Shown here piece by piece: positions 9,704 to 20,269 of a stretch of DNA of 64,000 nt. The first letter of the stretch is position 1; each line of letters begins with the position of its first letter. Source of the stretch: CAVTYH01 sp963738835 (lineage in GTDB: Bacteria > Planctomycetota > Planctomycetia > Pirellulales > JADZDJ01); the NCBI GenBank assembly GCA_963738835.1, contig CAVTYH010000002.1, positions 186,001 through 250,000 of the forward strand, in the 5' to 3' direction. The notes under the pieces are model-generated. The model was given only the letters and a program-made list of their open reading frames with translations, made no database searches and was not told where the DNA came from. Position numbers and translations under genes: made by a program.

Positions 9704-9782
9704 AATGACGAAATTCGAATGACGAATGACGAAACGTCGGATGAAATAAATTCCAGCAATTGACCACGGACAACAGACAATG
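9704..9782. repeat. low-complexity repeat ahead of the ABC ATPase gene
   Basis: Repeated gaatgacgaa units at 9704-9738 are followed by a gaccacggacaacagacaat unit that runs directly into the start codon at 9780. The same kind of short unit recurs at 2248-2312. The repeat therefore forms the whole immediate upstream region of the gene and leaves no obvious ribosome site. Confidence 0.7.
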
Positions 9783-10457
9783 CCCGATCTTATCGTCGAC
9801 AGCATCACGAAGGAATTTCCCACGCGGGCAGAAGCCTTGGTAGTGTTGCGCGGGGCGTCGCTGGAACTATCGCGCGGGCAGAATCTGGCAATTCTCGGTC
9901 CCAGCGGTTCGGGCAAAAGCACACTGTTGTATGTGATCGGCACGCTTGACCGACCCACCTCCGGCCGCATTGCACTTGAGGGCGCCGATCCGTTCCAACT
10001 CGCCGAGCCGCAATTGGCCGATTTTCGCAATGAGCGAATTGGCTTTGTCTTTCAAGATCATCACCTGTTGCCACAATGCTCAGTCTTGGAAAACATTCTG
10101 CTGCCGACAATCGCCCAGCGTGGGCCGGATGGCAAATTCATCGACCGGGCCAAAATGCTGATCGATCGCGTGGGCCTTTCCAATCGCATCGATCATCGGC
10201 CGGCGGAACTTTCCGGCGGCGAACGTCAGCGGGTAGCCGTGGCTCGGGCTTTGATCCGCAAACCGATTTTGCTATTGGCCGACGAGCCGACCGGCAACCT
10301 CGATCGCAGCACAGCGGCGGGCGTGGGAAAGCTGCTGCTCGATTTGCAGCGTGAAGAAAATACGATGATGATTGTCGTCACCCATAGTCTGGAACTGGCC
10401 GCGCTGTTCGATCGACGATTGGAATTAGATGCGGGACGGCTGATGGCCAGAGAGTAG
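9780..10457 (+). CDS. ABC transporter ATP-binding protein, LolD/MacB type
   Basis: A 225-residue ATPase subunit. Walker A is GPSGSGKST at residues 40-48, the signature is LSGGERQRV near 143, Walker B with its extension is LLLADEPTGNLD near 162-173, and the switch histidine is in VVTHS near 200. The short length and the LDRPTSGRI segment after Walker A are typical of the LolD/MacB/FtsE group that powers lipoprotein or peptide export. The next gene is an FtsX/MacB-like permease 101 bp downstream, so the two should form one exporter. Confidence 0.93.
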   Translation: MPDLIVDSITKEFPTRAEALVVLRGASLELSRGQNLAILGPSGSGKSTLLYVIGTLDRPTSGRIALEGADPFQLAEPQLADFRNERIGFVFQDHHLLPQCSVLENILLPTIAQRGPDGKFIDRAKMLIDRVGLSNRIDHRPAELSGGERQRVAVARALIRKPILLLADEPTGNLDRSTAAGVGKLLLDLQREENTMMIVVTHSLELAALFDRRLELDAGRLMARE

Positions 10458-10558
10458 CAAACCGAACTGGTGCGCACGCTAGACCGCATGCGGATACAAT
10501 CAACCCTTCGCCCCTTCATTCCACATTCCACACTCCCCATTTGCCACGCCGCATTGTT

Positions 10559-13500
10559 ATGTCCCCTTTTCGCCTCACCCTCCGCAGCCTCACATTCCAC
10601 TGGCGGACGAATCTCGCCGTGGCGCTGGGCGTGATGGCGGCCACGGCGGTGCTGACCGGTGCGCTGGTCGTTGGCGATTCGGTGCGCGGCAGCTTGCGGC
10701 AGTTGGCAGTCGATCGCTTGGGGCGCATCGATGAAGCCTTGGTCACGCCCCGTTTCTTTCGCGAGAAGCTGGCCGACGAACTTGCCGACGATCCGCAATT
10801 CAAGCAGCAATTCGACACGGCCGTGCCGGCGATCATGCTGCAAGGCACGCTGGAGAATCCAACCGGTGACGACAATCATCATCGCGCCGGCAACGTGGCC
10901 GTGTTAGGAACGACCTCGGATTTTTGGAAGCTCGGCCACGGTGGGCCGCAGAAACCGCCGGCCGGCGACGAAATCGTGCTGAATCAACCGCTGGCCGATC
11001 AGTTGCATGCCAAAGTCGGCGACGAAGTTCTTTTGCGGCTGTCGCAAGCCAGCGATGTGCCGGCCGACAGTCCGTTGGGACGCAAAACCGGCACCGTCCG
11101 CAGTCAGCGGTTCACGGTCAGTGCCATCATTCCGGCCGAAGGTCTCGGCCGCTTTGGTTTGAATCCGACGCAGCAATTGCCGCTCGATGCGTTCGCTTCC
11201 ATCGCCCCACTGCAACGGCTGGTTGGCGTTGAAGGTCGAGTGAATGCGATTTTGGTTGCGGGCCGCGAAGAAGCCGGCAACCCTGATGCTGCGGCAGAAA
11301 AAGATCTCGCGAAGTTATTCAAGCCAACACCGGCCGATTATGGCATTTCGATTCATAAAACCAATCTCGGGTATTTCAACATCACAACCGATCGGATGCT
11401 GTTCGAGCCGGCAGTGCTAGACGCTGTCTTCCGAGCGACTGGAAAACTTAATTCGCAAGAAGTTTTCACCTATCTGGCGAATTACATTTCCGTCGGCGAT
11501 GGCAAAGCGAAGATTCCGTACTCCACGGTCGCTGCGATCGACTGGAGAGATAATCCGCCGTTTGGGCCGCTTGTGAATCGTGATGGACAACCGATCTCGA
11601 AGCTGAAAGATGGCGAAATCGTTTTGAACTCCTGGGCAGCCGACGATCTGGCCGCGCAGGGCACGTCCGTGAATCCCGGCGACGAAATTGAACTCACCTA
11701 TTTCAAGCCGGAGAGCACGCACGGCCAAGTCGAAGAAGCGACGCACAAATTCACTTTGAAAGACATTGCCCTGCTCAGCGGCCCGGCGGCGGACCGTAAT
11801 CTCACGCCAGAGGTGAAGGGTGTGACGGACGAAGCGTCGATGGCCGATTGGGACCCGCCGTTTCCGTACGACCCGAAGCGCGTTCGCAGCACGCCGCCGC
11901 ACAATGAAGACGACCAGTATTGGAAGCAATATCGAGCCACGCCGAAAGGATTCATCACTTTGCGCGACGGCGAAAAACTTTGGGATAGCCGATTTGGCGG
12001 TATCACGTCGATTCGCGTTCCGGCCGGCGAAGGGATGACGGAGCAATCGTTGGCCGACGAGTTACAGTCTGCGTTGTATCCGTCAAACGCCGGCTTTCAG
12101 TTCTTGCCGATCAAACGTCTCAGCCTCGCCGCCGCAGCGGGCACAACGCCGTTCGCAATTCTGTTTTTGGGCTTCAGTCTGTTCATCATCGCTGCCGCGC
12201 TGATGCTGGTTCTGCTGCTGTTTCGACTGGGGGCCGAAAGTCGGGCCGCGGAATTGGGAATCGTGCTGGCCGTCGGATTTCGCCGCGGCGTGGCCCGAGA
12301 GATTCTCCTGATTGAAGGCGCCATCGTCACGACGATCGGCGCACTGGCAGGAGTTATTGTCGGCGTGGCCTATGCTTGGCTGATGATCGTCGGCCTCACC
12401 ACCTGGTGGCTATCGGCCATCTCGACGCCGTTTTTGAAATTGCACGTCCTGCCCAACAGCTTGGCCGCCGGCTGGTTGTGCGGTGTCGTGGTTTCATTGG
12501 CGACGATTGTTTGGGCATTGCGCAGAGCAAAGCAGGTTAGCGTCCGGCGGTTGCTCGCCGGCGCGATGATCGAAGCCCGCGTCAAGCCGGGATCGCGACG
12601 ACAGATCGCACGCTGGATCGCCGCCGCGATGATTTTGCTTTCGATCGCCCTTGGATTGTTCGCGACACGACTTGCCGACGAAGCGCAAGCCGGCGCGTTT
12701 TTCGGCTCGGGAGCACTGGTGCTGACGGCAATATTGCTGTGGATTTGGGACGCGCTGCGGACCGATCGTGGTTTGTCGCTCGTCTGCGGCCGGGGGTGCT
12801 CGCAAGGTTGGCCATCCGCAACGGCGGGCGATTTCCGCTGCGCAGCACGTTGACGATTGGCCTGATGGCGGCGGCCTGCTTTTTGATCATCGCCGTCAGC
12901 GCGTTCCGACTAGATCCACCCTCGGGCGGCCCGAAATTCGATAGCGGCGACGGCGGTTTTGCGCTCTTCGCCCAAAGCGATCAGCCGATTTATCAGGATT
13001 TGAATTTGCCCGGCGGAATGGAAAACAAAGCCGACCGTGGACTTTATCCGCTGCGCGTCAAAAGCGGCGACGATGCGAGTTGCTTGAATTTGTATCAACC
13101 GCGCCAGCCACGGGTGCTGGGCGTCACGCAAGATTTCATCAACCGCGGCGGTTTCGATTGGGCGGCGACGGCGAATAACGCAGATGAGAAAGAAAATCCT
13201 TGGCTCGCGCTAAGCCGCAAGCGGCAGGGGGATGCCGTGCCCGTCGTGCTCGATCAAAACACCGCGCTCTACAGTTTGCACCTTTATGGCGGCGTGGGAG
13301 AGCAGTTTGAGATCGACTCGCCGCGCGATGGCAAAATCACGTTCGAAGTTGTCGGCCTGTTGAAGAACAGCATCTTCCAAGGCGATTTGCTCATCAGCGA
13401 AGCCGAATTTCTGCGGTTGTTTCCAGACGTGAGCGGATACCGAACTTTCTTGATCGCCGCACACGCCGCGGAAGTTCAAGCCATTGCCGACAAACTCGAA

Positions 13501-13956
13501 AACCAATTCGGCGATTATGGTTTCACCACACAGACCACGGCCGCGCGGCTGGAAAGTTTTTTCGCCGTGCAGAACACCTACCTAGCCACGTTCCGCAGCC
13601 TCGGAGGCTTGGGGCTGCTGCTCGGCACCTTCGGATTGGCCGCGGTGCAATTGCGCAGCGTGCTCGAGCGCCGCCGCGAACTCGCGCTGCTGCGGGCCGC
13701 CGGGTTCCGTCGCAGCCGGCTGGCGCAGCTCGTGATGCTGGAAAATGCCGCACTGCTCGTCGCCGGATTGGCCACCGGCGCGCTGGCGGCACTGCTTGTG
13801 CTTTTGCCGCAGTTGCTTGCCGGCGGCGCTGGCATTCCGTGGCTCTCGCTGGCGGCCACGCTGGCAATTGTCCTGGCCGTCGGATTGCTGGCCGGCTTAT
13901 CCGCAGTTCAAGCCACCGTGAGAGCGCCGCTTTTGGCGGCGCTGCGCGGCGATTGA
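10559..13956 (+). CDS. FtsX/MacB-like ABC transporter permease (interrupted)
   Basis: About 1,130 residues when the frame is restored. The order is typical of large permeases of this group: an N-terminal membrane segment (NLAVALGVMAATAVLTGALV), a big extracytoplasmic domain, and a four-helix FtsX domain (ILFLGFSLFIIAAALMLVLL onward). There follow a second N-terminal-like segment (RSTLTIGLMAAACFLIIAVS), another extracytoplasmic domain and a second FtsX domain ending PLLAALRGD. The frame breaks between about 12765 and 12800; total length fits one missing base. The ATG at 10559 gives the conserved start (MSPFRLTLRSL); an upstream TTG is less likely. It is the partner of the ATPase just upstream. 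Confidence 0.88.
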
Positions 13957-13989
13957 TCGATCAAATCGGTTTCTTCTGCCGTTAGATCT

Positions 13990-14016
13990 ACCACGAATGC
14001 CATTCGCGGCTTTATG
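13990..14016 (+). repeat. single-arm copy of the CATAAAGCC palindromic element
   Basis: This segment matches the right arm of the REPIN-like family found at 23209-32990. It has a hairpin (ccgcgaatgccattcgcgg-like, here cgaatgccattcg) followed by cggctttatg. Two stem positions differ from the consensus, and both partners have changed, which keeps the stem paired. No left arm precedes it. It lies in the leader of the following transporter gene. Confidence 0.65.
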
Positions 14017-14075
14017 GGAGAATGCTACACTTAAGCGACTCACCCGCGAATTCTCACCCGCATCCGATTCTTGCC

Positions 14076-15096
14076 ATGAAAAACCTTGTCTACGTGCTGC
14101 TCTCGATCGGACTGACCGCTATTTCTTGGGGTTCTTACGGACCGATGCTCACCAGGGGCGGCATTGCCATGGGGGGCAGTCATTGGCTGCCGTTCATCTT
14201 TGTCGGTGTGGCATATTTTTTGATTGCGGTGATCGCCAGTTGGGCACTGCTGGTTTGGCTCGGCGAACCCGGCACATGGACAGCAACTGGAATTATTTGG
14301 AGTTTTCTGGCTGGTGTGGTCACAGCGGTCGGTGCTTTGGGAGTCATTTTAGCGCTGACCAACGGCGGCAGTCCGATCTTTGTGATGCCGCTAGTGTTCG
14401 GCGGCGCTCCGGTGGTGAATACACTGGTCTCGATGTGGATGTCAAAAACCCACAAAGAAGCAGGACCGTGGTTTTACGCCGGCCTGATCTTGGTCATTCT
14501 CGGTGCCGCGCTGGTGTTGATATTCAATCCGGCAGTTCCACCGCCACGTCCCGGGGCGCCGGTCGACGTTTCTTTTCTCGATCGCCTTAAGGTGTTGCTC
14601 TTCGTCGCGCTCACGGCAGTATGCTGGGGTTCTTACGGACCGCTATTGCATAAAGGCCAGATGGCGATGCAAAACAGCCGGTTGCGGCCATTCCTTTGCG
14701 TGGGCGCAGCTTATGTTGTTGTAGCGATCGCGGTGCCTTTGGTTTTGCGGGCTGTCACAAATGAGGGAGGAGAACTCACTTTCACCGGCGCATCGTGGAG
14801 CCTGGCGGGGGGCGTGGCTGGCGCTGGGTTCGCTGGGCGTGATTTTGGCATTCACCTTCGGTGGCAAGCCGATTTATGTGATGCCGCTCGTGTTCGGACT
14901 TGCGCCGGTGATAAACACGCTTATCAGCATTGCCACGTCCCAGAACTTGGCGGCAATCTCGCCGGTCTTTTATGCCGGACTAATCATCGTCGTGGCTGGG
15001 GCGGTCAGCGTGTTGGTGTTCGCGCCGCGTGGAAAGCCACCGGAGGCGAAAGCGGCTCCGGCGCCCAAGCCTGCCGCGGAGCCGGCGAAGAGTTAA
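14076..15096 (+). CDS. two-repeat DMT-like membrane transporter (interrupted)
   Basis: About 339 residues with an internal duplication. Each half carries WGSYGPML or WGSYGPLL near its start, then a GVILA-GG segment and a MPLVFG-AP-(V/I)NTL(V/I)S segment, and each half has about five hydrophobic helices. This is the architecture of drug/metabolite and sugar-permease (GRP/RhaT-like) transporters, but the substrate is unknown. The frame changes at about 14807-14812, where one extra base in a six-G run would explain it. The ATG at 14076 starts the first membrane helix. The C-terminus is a short alanine/proline/lysine tail. Confidence 0.75.
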
Positions 15097-15154
15097 GTCG
15101 GCCCGACCTAAGGCAAATGGCGCATTCCGACGATGCCACCACCTGCTTTATAGA

Positions 15155-16052
15155 TCAGGTTCCCCGCGTGCAGCCGAACCACTCGATGTGTTTGCGTGGG
15201 CAGTAATGAAGCCCATGCAAATGGCAATACGGTTGGAGCCACTGGGCGTGTTGGGCTAGCATATCGACATCGGTCCCCTCCGGCATCAGCAGCACGCGCG
15301 AGCGATCAATTTCCGGAAAGTCGGCGAGCCAGACGTTCATCTCGTCGCAGTCCGCCGGCGAGCCGATGACGAATTTGATTTGATATTGATATTCGCGCAC
15401 AAGCCGTCGAATCACTTCCGGAACGTGCCGAGAGCGTTCGTGTCGATCGTGCCATCGCCGATCGCGCTTGACCGGCGGCGTCGAGTTGTTGAGCTTGGGA
15501 CTGATCGACATCAAATTGCACTCCAGCGGCAGATACAGCGTGCCGGCGGTTTCAATCGTGATGTGCATTTCCCTCCGCCGCAATTCCGCCGCCAGCGGCA
15601 CCAGTTCCGCAAACAACATCGGCTCGCCGCCGGTCAGTACGGCATGCTGCACCGGGGCTGCACCCAATCCAGTCGAGCCGCGAGCGTCAGCGACCGGAGG
15701 ACGCAATTGAAGGAGTGATTCAGAATGGGGAGTGGAGAATGGGGAGTGGGGAATGGAAGAAAGCGAGCTTCGCTGGCCGCTGCTTGTGCTGAACCCTGAA
15801 CCCTGAACCCCGAACCCTTCTGCCTTCTGGCTTCTGCTTTCTGCCTTCGCTCCGCTTTCCGCAACCAGTTCATCGACCCGTTTCAATATCTCCTCGACCG
15901 ACCAATCCTCCCCCTCCGGTTCCCACGAGGTGTACGGCGTGTCGCAGAAGCCGCAGGCGCAGGTTGCAGCCGCTGGTGCGCACAAACACGCTGGGCGTGC
16001 CAGTCAAAAAACCTTCGCCCTGCCAAGATCGAAAAATTTCCGCAATGCGCAC
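15155..16052 (-). CDS. queE: 7-carboxy-7-deazaguanine synthase QueE (interrupted)
   Basis: A radical-SAM enzyme of queuosine and deazapurine synthesis that turns carboxytetrahydropterin into 7-carboxy-7-deazaguanine. It starts at a GTG with GGGAGA upstream, giving VRIAEIFRSWQGEG. The iron-sulfur motif should be CNLRCGFC, but one extra C at about 15957 breaks the frame exactly inside it. LTGGEPML, ETAGT and a conserved HYCPRKH-like C-terminus support the family. About 60-70 residues encoded by low-complexity repeats (15672-15850) are inserted in frame before LTGGEP, which is not normal for the family. No other queuosine gene is nearby. Confidence 0.87.
15672..15850. repeat. cluster of simple repeats inside queE
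   Basis: Several units occur in series: a gcgtcagcgaccggag unit (shared with 59007-59034), a ggggagtgg/gaatgg run at about 15725-15755, gaaccct triplicates at 15791-15818 and ttctgcctt/ttctggc repeats at 15819-15848. These are the kinds of units found between genes elsewhere in the window. Here they stay open in the queE frame and encode an S-, G- and Q-rich segment. Confidence 0.75.
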
Positions 16053-16101
16053 AGCAGTCTCCCGGTGATTCTTGCATCGTACCGGAGGGCAAAGCACAAG
16101 T

Positions 16102-16170
16102 GGAGCCCGCTGCGCGAGCAAGGGATTGCCGAATTTCGATCCATCCTTGCTTGCTTGCGCTGCGGGCTCC
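16102..16170. repeat. palindromic element upstream of isocitrate dehydrogenase
   Basis: The arms ggagcccgctgcgcgagcaa (16102-16121) and ttgcttgcgctgcgggctcc (16151-16170) are complementary at 18 of 20 positions and flank a short centre. The element lies in the 203-bp gap between the divergent queE and isocitrate dehydrogenase genes and so could influence either promoter. Confidence 0.65.
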
Positions 16171-16255
16171 CGGGCGTTTGTGCCGACTCGTCAACCGCTG
16201 CCTCGTCGATTAAGATTGCCAGCTCTCGAAATCGACAAAATCAAAGGCTATCCCT

Positions 16256-17358
16256 ATGGCACACGACGTTACTTTAATCACCGGCGATGGCACCGGCCCG
16301 GAATTGGCCGAGGCGGCCCGCCGCTGCATCGACGCCACGGGTGTCAAAATCAATTGGGATGTACAGGAAGCTGGCGTCGATGTGATGGCCCGCACCGGCA
16401 CGCCGCTGCCCGAGGCGACCATGGAGAGCGTCAAGCGCACCAAGTGTGCGCTGAAAGCGCCGATCACGACGCCGGTCGGCACCGGCTTTCGCAGCATCAA
16501 TGTTTATCTGCGGCAGGCGCTCGGATTGTACGCCTGCGTGCGGCCATGCAAACAGTACGTCGGCGTGCGCAGCTTCTTCGACAAGGTGCCGATCGATTTG
16601 GTCATCGTCCGCGAAAACACCGAAGACCTGTACGCCGGCGTGGAATTTGAAAAAGGGAAGCCGGAAACGGCGGAGCTGATCAAGCTCATCAACGAAAAAT
16701 CGACGGGCAGCAAAATCAAAACAGATCCGCAGGAAACCGGCATTTCAATCAAACCGATCAGCGTTTCCGGCACCGAGCGCATTGTGCAGTATGCGTTTGA
16801 TTACGCCCGCAAGAATAATCGCAAGAAAGTCACCAGCGTCCACAAAGCGAACATCATGAAGCACAGCGACGGACTGTGGCTGGCGGTGTCGCGCGAGGTG
16901 GCGGCGAAATATCCTGACATCGAGTTTGAAGATCGCATCGTCGACAACATGTGTATGCAACTGGTGCAAAAACCGGAGTTGTATGATGTGCTGGTGCTGC
17001 CAAATCTTTACGGCGATGTACTGAGCGATCTGGCGGCCGGCCTGGTTGGCGGCTTGGGCGTGGCGCCGGCGCAAACATCGGGCCCGACGGCGCCGTGTTC
17101 GAAGCCACGCACGGCAGTGCGCCGAAGTACAAGGGGCAGAACAAAGTGAATCCAACCGCGGTGATACTATCGGGCATGCTGATGCTGCGGCACTTGAACG
17201 AGCTGGATGCATCCAATCAGCTGGAAAAAGCCGTGGCTGATGTCATCGCCGAAGGCAAGTACGTGACGTACGATCTGAAGCCGAATCGCGATGATCCAAC
17301 CGCAGTCGGCACGCGAGAAATGGCCGATGCCGTTATCCGGCGATTGCAGAAAGGCTAG
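16256..17358 (+). CDS. NAD-dependent isocitrate dehydrogenase (interrupted)
   Basis: A beta-decarboxylating dehydrogenase of about 367 residues. Supporting motifs are LITGDGTGPEL at residues 7-17, IVRENTEDLYAG near 120, KANIMKHSDG near 200, and the metal/substrate loop LVLPNLYGDVLSDLAAGLVGG near 243-262. After the break come FEATHGSAPKYKG and PTAVILSGMLML. RENTEDLYAG and the short length fit the NAD-type isocitrate dehydrogenase group better than isopropylmalate dehydrogenase. One missing G near 17068 interrupts GVAPGANIGPDGAV. It probably feeds 2-oxoglutarate into the TCA cycle. AAAGG lies nine bases before the ATG. Confidence 0.87.
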
Positions 17359-17388
17359 CTCTCGCCGCGGACCGAGGCAATCGTTGAA

Positions 17389-18237
17389 TCAATTGCCCGC
17401 TGGCTCGGCAGCAGGATTTTTATCAGCGTCGGTCGCGCGATCGTCCTTCGAGTCTTTCTGGACCTCGGTCTGCGCTTGCTGCTGTGCGCGTTTAAATTGT
17501 TGACGCTCCTCATACTCGCGGCCGCGCCACATCGGGTTCAAGTACACCTGCCAGGCTCCGCCAATCATGCAACCGACGATGACGACGGCGACCCAGAACC
17601 ATTTCGGTCGGCTCCGAATCCAGCCCGCGAAATTATTTGGTGGCTCCTCATCTGGTGATTCTTGTGGTGCGTGAAACGCCGGTTCAGCACGTCGCAGGGG
17701 CTGAACCATTGGAGGCGCGATTTGCACTTCCGCACTCGTAATCACTTGCAGGTTCACAGTCGGTTGCGGAGTTGCCTGCGGGGCGGAGAGCTGTGGCGGT
17801 GGTGTTGGTTTGGCCCGCGGATCTAAAGTAGGCCGTGACTGTACGATCGGTTTCGCTGGCTGACTTAGCGGAGGCTGCGCAGCGGGAATTGGCTGGACCG
17901 GCTGACTTACTGGCGGTGGCGACGGAGCTGGTCTAGGCGCGGGAGCAACCGGCGGCTTCGGAGCGAGAGTTTTAACAACTGGCACGATCGGAGGCTTTCC
18001 GGGAGCCGCGGGTTGGGCGACCGTTGCAGGTGGTTTCACCGGAACGGCGGGCTTAGCGACAGGTGAAACCGGCGGCTTGATCGGAACCGCTGGTTTGGCG
18101 GTTGGACTCACTGGCGGAACGCCTAATGGTGGCGGAACAGCCGCCTCGGTCTTGGGCTTCAGCGGTGGCTTCACCGGCGGTTTGCTCGGTGGCGGCCCAA
18201 AAGCGCCGGGAGGTGGTTTTTTTCGATCGGCTGCCAT
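17389..18237 (-). CDS. proline-rich single-pass membrane protein
   Basis: A 282-residue protein. The first 190 residues are a low-complexity chain of P, K, A and V with repeated units of the type KPAVP(I/V)KPP. One hydrophobic helix follows (WFWVAVVIVGCMIGGAW, about residues 222-238), then a charged, glutamine-rich tail. The proline-rich part should be cytoplasmic and extended. I do not recognise a family; such proteins can be ligands for other domains or linkers. The ATG is the first in-frame methionine that excludes a poorly coding upstream stretch. Confidence 0.65.
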   Translation of the reverse strand: MAADRKKPPPGAFGPPPSKPPVKPPLKPKTEAAVPPPLGVPPVSPTAKPAVPIKPPVSPVAKPAVPVKPPATVAQPAAPGKPPIVPVVKTLAPKPPVAPAPRPAPSPPPVSQPVQPIPAAQPPLSQPAKPIVQSRPTLDPRAKPTPPPQLSAPQATPQPTVNLQVITSAEVQIAPPMVQPLRRAEPAFHAPQESPDEEPPNNFAGWIRSRPKWFWVAVVIVGCMIGGAWQVYLNPMWRGREYEERQQFKRAQQQAQTEVQKDSKDDRATDADKNPAAEPAGN

Positions 18238-18416
18238 AGAAAATCCACCCGCTCCAAAAAGTCCTCTATCCCAACTGATAAATTTAGCTTGATGGGCACA
18301 TAAAGCAAGTTTCCGTGCGATCGTAAATGGCCTGTCGGCAGACTGCGCCAAAACGGTAAAATAATCCCGCAATTCAGCCCTGCTTTTTGCCCCCGGTTCT
18401 CTTTGGACACTTCGAT

Positions 18417-19484
18417 TTGCTCGACGCCGGCAGTTTTCGCGATCTGGTTAGTGGCCGCCGCCAAGGCCCAGTGGCTGCCGCTCTGCGGGGGCTGCTGCGG
18501 TTGGGCGAATTTCCTTACACCTGGGTCGTTCGCCGCCGAAATCGGTCGTTCGATTCTGGCCAGCACGCAGCCGTGCCGGTCGGTGTGCCTGTGGTCAGCG
18601 TCGGCAATTTAACGCTCGGCGGCACGGGCAAGACGCCGATGGTCGCCTGGCTTGCCCGCTGGTTTTGCAATCGAGGAGTGCGAACGGCGCTCGTCAGCCG
18701 TGGCTATAAATCGGGCACCGAATCGTCGAACGACGAAGCCCGAGAATTGGAGCAGCGACTGCCGGGCGTGCCGCACTTACAAAATCCCGATCGAGTGGCG
18801 GCGGCACGGGCCGCCATCGAAGAGTTCAAATGCGAATTAATTCTGCTGGACGATGGGTTTCAACACCGCCGAATTGCGCGTGATTTGGACATCGTTTTGA
18901 TCGACGCTTTGGAACCGTTGGGCTTCGGCCACGTGTTTCCGCGCGGAACCCTCCGCGAGCCGCTGGAGGGATTGAAACGCGCCGATGTCGTGGTGCTGAC
19001 CCGGGCCGACATGGTTGATGAGTTGGAACGCACCCGCATCCACGGCATCGTCGAGCAAATCGCACCCAGCACCGCCTGGGCCGAATGCCGGCATTCGCCG
19101 CAGCGGTTGCTGACAACCGGCGGCAATGAGGAATTCTTGGGAACGCTGTTTGGCAAGTCGGTGGCGGCGTTTTGCGGTATCGGCAATCCGGCGGGTTTTC
19201 GGCACACACTCGAACAATGCGGCATCAAAGTGACCGCGTGGCGCGAATTCCCCGACCATCATGCATACAATCAAAACGACATCGAAGAGTTAACCCGCTG
19301 GGCCGCCGCGCAAAATGTCGCGGCTATCGTTTGCACGCAAAAAGACTTAGTAAAGTTGACGATGAACGACCTGGCCGACAAACCCTTGTGGGCAATTAAC
19401 ATCGGCCTGGAATTCCTCACGGGCCAAAACGAAGTCGAAGCATCACTGCAGGCATTGCTCTCGAAGGGCGAATCCAACGCATGA
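18417..19484 (+). CDS. lpxK: tetraacyldisaccharide 4'-kinase LpxK
   Basis: A membrane-associated kinase that phosphorylates the lipid A precursor, so the cell should make a lipid A-type outer membrane. The P-loop is VGNLTLGGTGKTPM. Other family landmarks are LVSRGYKS, ILLDDGFQHR with its conserved DDGFQH, VFPRGTLREP and FCGIGNP near residue 245. No ATG exists near the N-terminus. I chose the TTG at 18417 because it leads into FRDLVSGRRQGP; a TTG 30 bases upstream is also possible. Its stop overlaps the start of the following hydrolase as ATGA, which suggests coupled translation. Confidence 0.9.
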   Translation: MLDAGSFRDLVSGRRQGPVAAALRGLLRLGEFPYTWVVRRRNRSFDSGQHAAVPVGVPVVSVGNLTLGGTGKTPMVAWLARWFCNRGVRTALVSRGYKSGTESSNDEARELEQRLPGVPHLQNPDRVAAARAAIEEFKCELILLDDGFQHRRIARDLDIVLIDALEPLGFGHVFPRGTLREPLEGLKRADVVVLTRADMVDELERTRIHGIVEQIAPSTAWAECRHSPQRLLTTGGNEEFLGTLFGKSVAAFCGIGNPAGFRHTLEQCGIKVTAWREFPDHHAYNQNDIEELTRWAAAQNVAAIVCTQKDLVKLTMNDLADKPLWAINIGLEFLTGQNEVEASLQALLSKGESNA

Positions 19485-20257
19485 TCGACCAAGGACAAAG
19501 AACAAAAGATAAAGGACCGATCGGCCAGTGGTCCACCAGCGAAGTCGCGGGCAAACCGTGTGATGTGTTTGAGCCGGCGGTGCCGAATCAGCACGGCTAT
19601 GCAGTGATCTATCTGCACGGCCTGCATTCCACGCGACTTGTCGAAAATGCCGCGTTCACCGCCGAGTTTGAACGGTACGGCCTGCGTGTGATCGCCCCCA
19701 TGACCGGCCGCAGTTGGTGGACGAATCGCATTTGCCCGGAGTTCGATGCCCAGCTAACCGCCGAGCGGCACGTGCTCGACAACGTGCTGCCGTACATGGC
19801 CACACGTTGGGGTATTTCGCCGCCGCGGATCGCACTGCTCGGGACCAGCATGGGCGGGCAAGGGGCGCTGCGGTTCGCCTTCAAGTATCCGAACAAATTT
19901 CCCACGGTCGCGGCCATTTCACCGGCTATCGACTATCAGCTGCGTTGGAATGAAGGAGACGAAACACTGCCGCAAATGTACGACGACGCCGAGCAGGTGC
20001 GGCAAGACACCGCCACGCTGCACGTGCATCCGCTGAATTGGCCACGCAACATTTGGTTTTGCTGCGATCCGGGCGATCGCCGCTGGCACGAAAGTGCCGA
20101 CAAATTACGAATGAAGCTCAACGCCCTGGGCATCCCGCACCAACACGATCTGGAAACCGCCGGCGGCGTCCACGGCTTTGAATACTACAACCGCATGGCC
20201 GCACGGGCTTTGCAGTTCATTGCCGAGCGGCTGGAACGGGAGCGGCTGCGAGTATGA
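19481..20257 (+). CDS. alpha/beta hydrolase, esterase-like
   Basis: A 258-residue hydrolase. The segment IYLHGLHSTR forms the oxyanion strand, LLGTSMGGQGA carries the nucleophile serine (about residue 124), a late Asp lies in FCCDPGDRRWHESA, and the catalytic His is probably in AGGVHGFEYY. This pattern is closest to esterase D/feruloyl-esterase-like serine hydrolases; the substrate is unknown. The start overlaps the lpxK stop. The first dozen residues come from a simple aaggacaaagaac-like repeat, so the functional protein may begin near residue 15. Confidence 0.85.
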   Translation: MIDQGQRTKDKGPIGQWSTSEVAGKPCDVFEPAVPNQHGYAVIYLHGLHSTRLVENAAFTAEFERYGLRVIAPMTGRSWWTNRICPEFDAQLTAERHVLDNVLPYMATRWGISPPRIALLGTSMGGQGALRFAFKYPNKFPTVAAISPAIDYQLRWNEGDETLPQMYDDAEQVRQDTATLHVHPLNWPRNIWFCCDPGDRRWHESADKLRMKLNALGIPHQHDLETAGGVHGFEYYNRMAARALQFIAERLERERLRV

Positions 20258-20269
20258 CAGCGAGGGTCA

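Noticed and set aside
12739..13956. Two separate permease genes at 10559 and 12739
   Set aside because: The two parts are consecutive pieces of one MacB/FtsX-like protein, and the junction is explained by one missing base.
15700..15850. Tandem repeats in queE as a CRISPR array
   Set aside because: Units are short, variable and without regular unique spacers; no cas gene is present.
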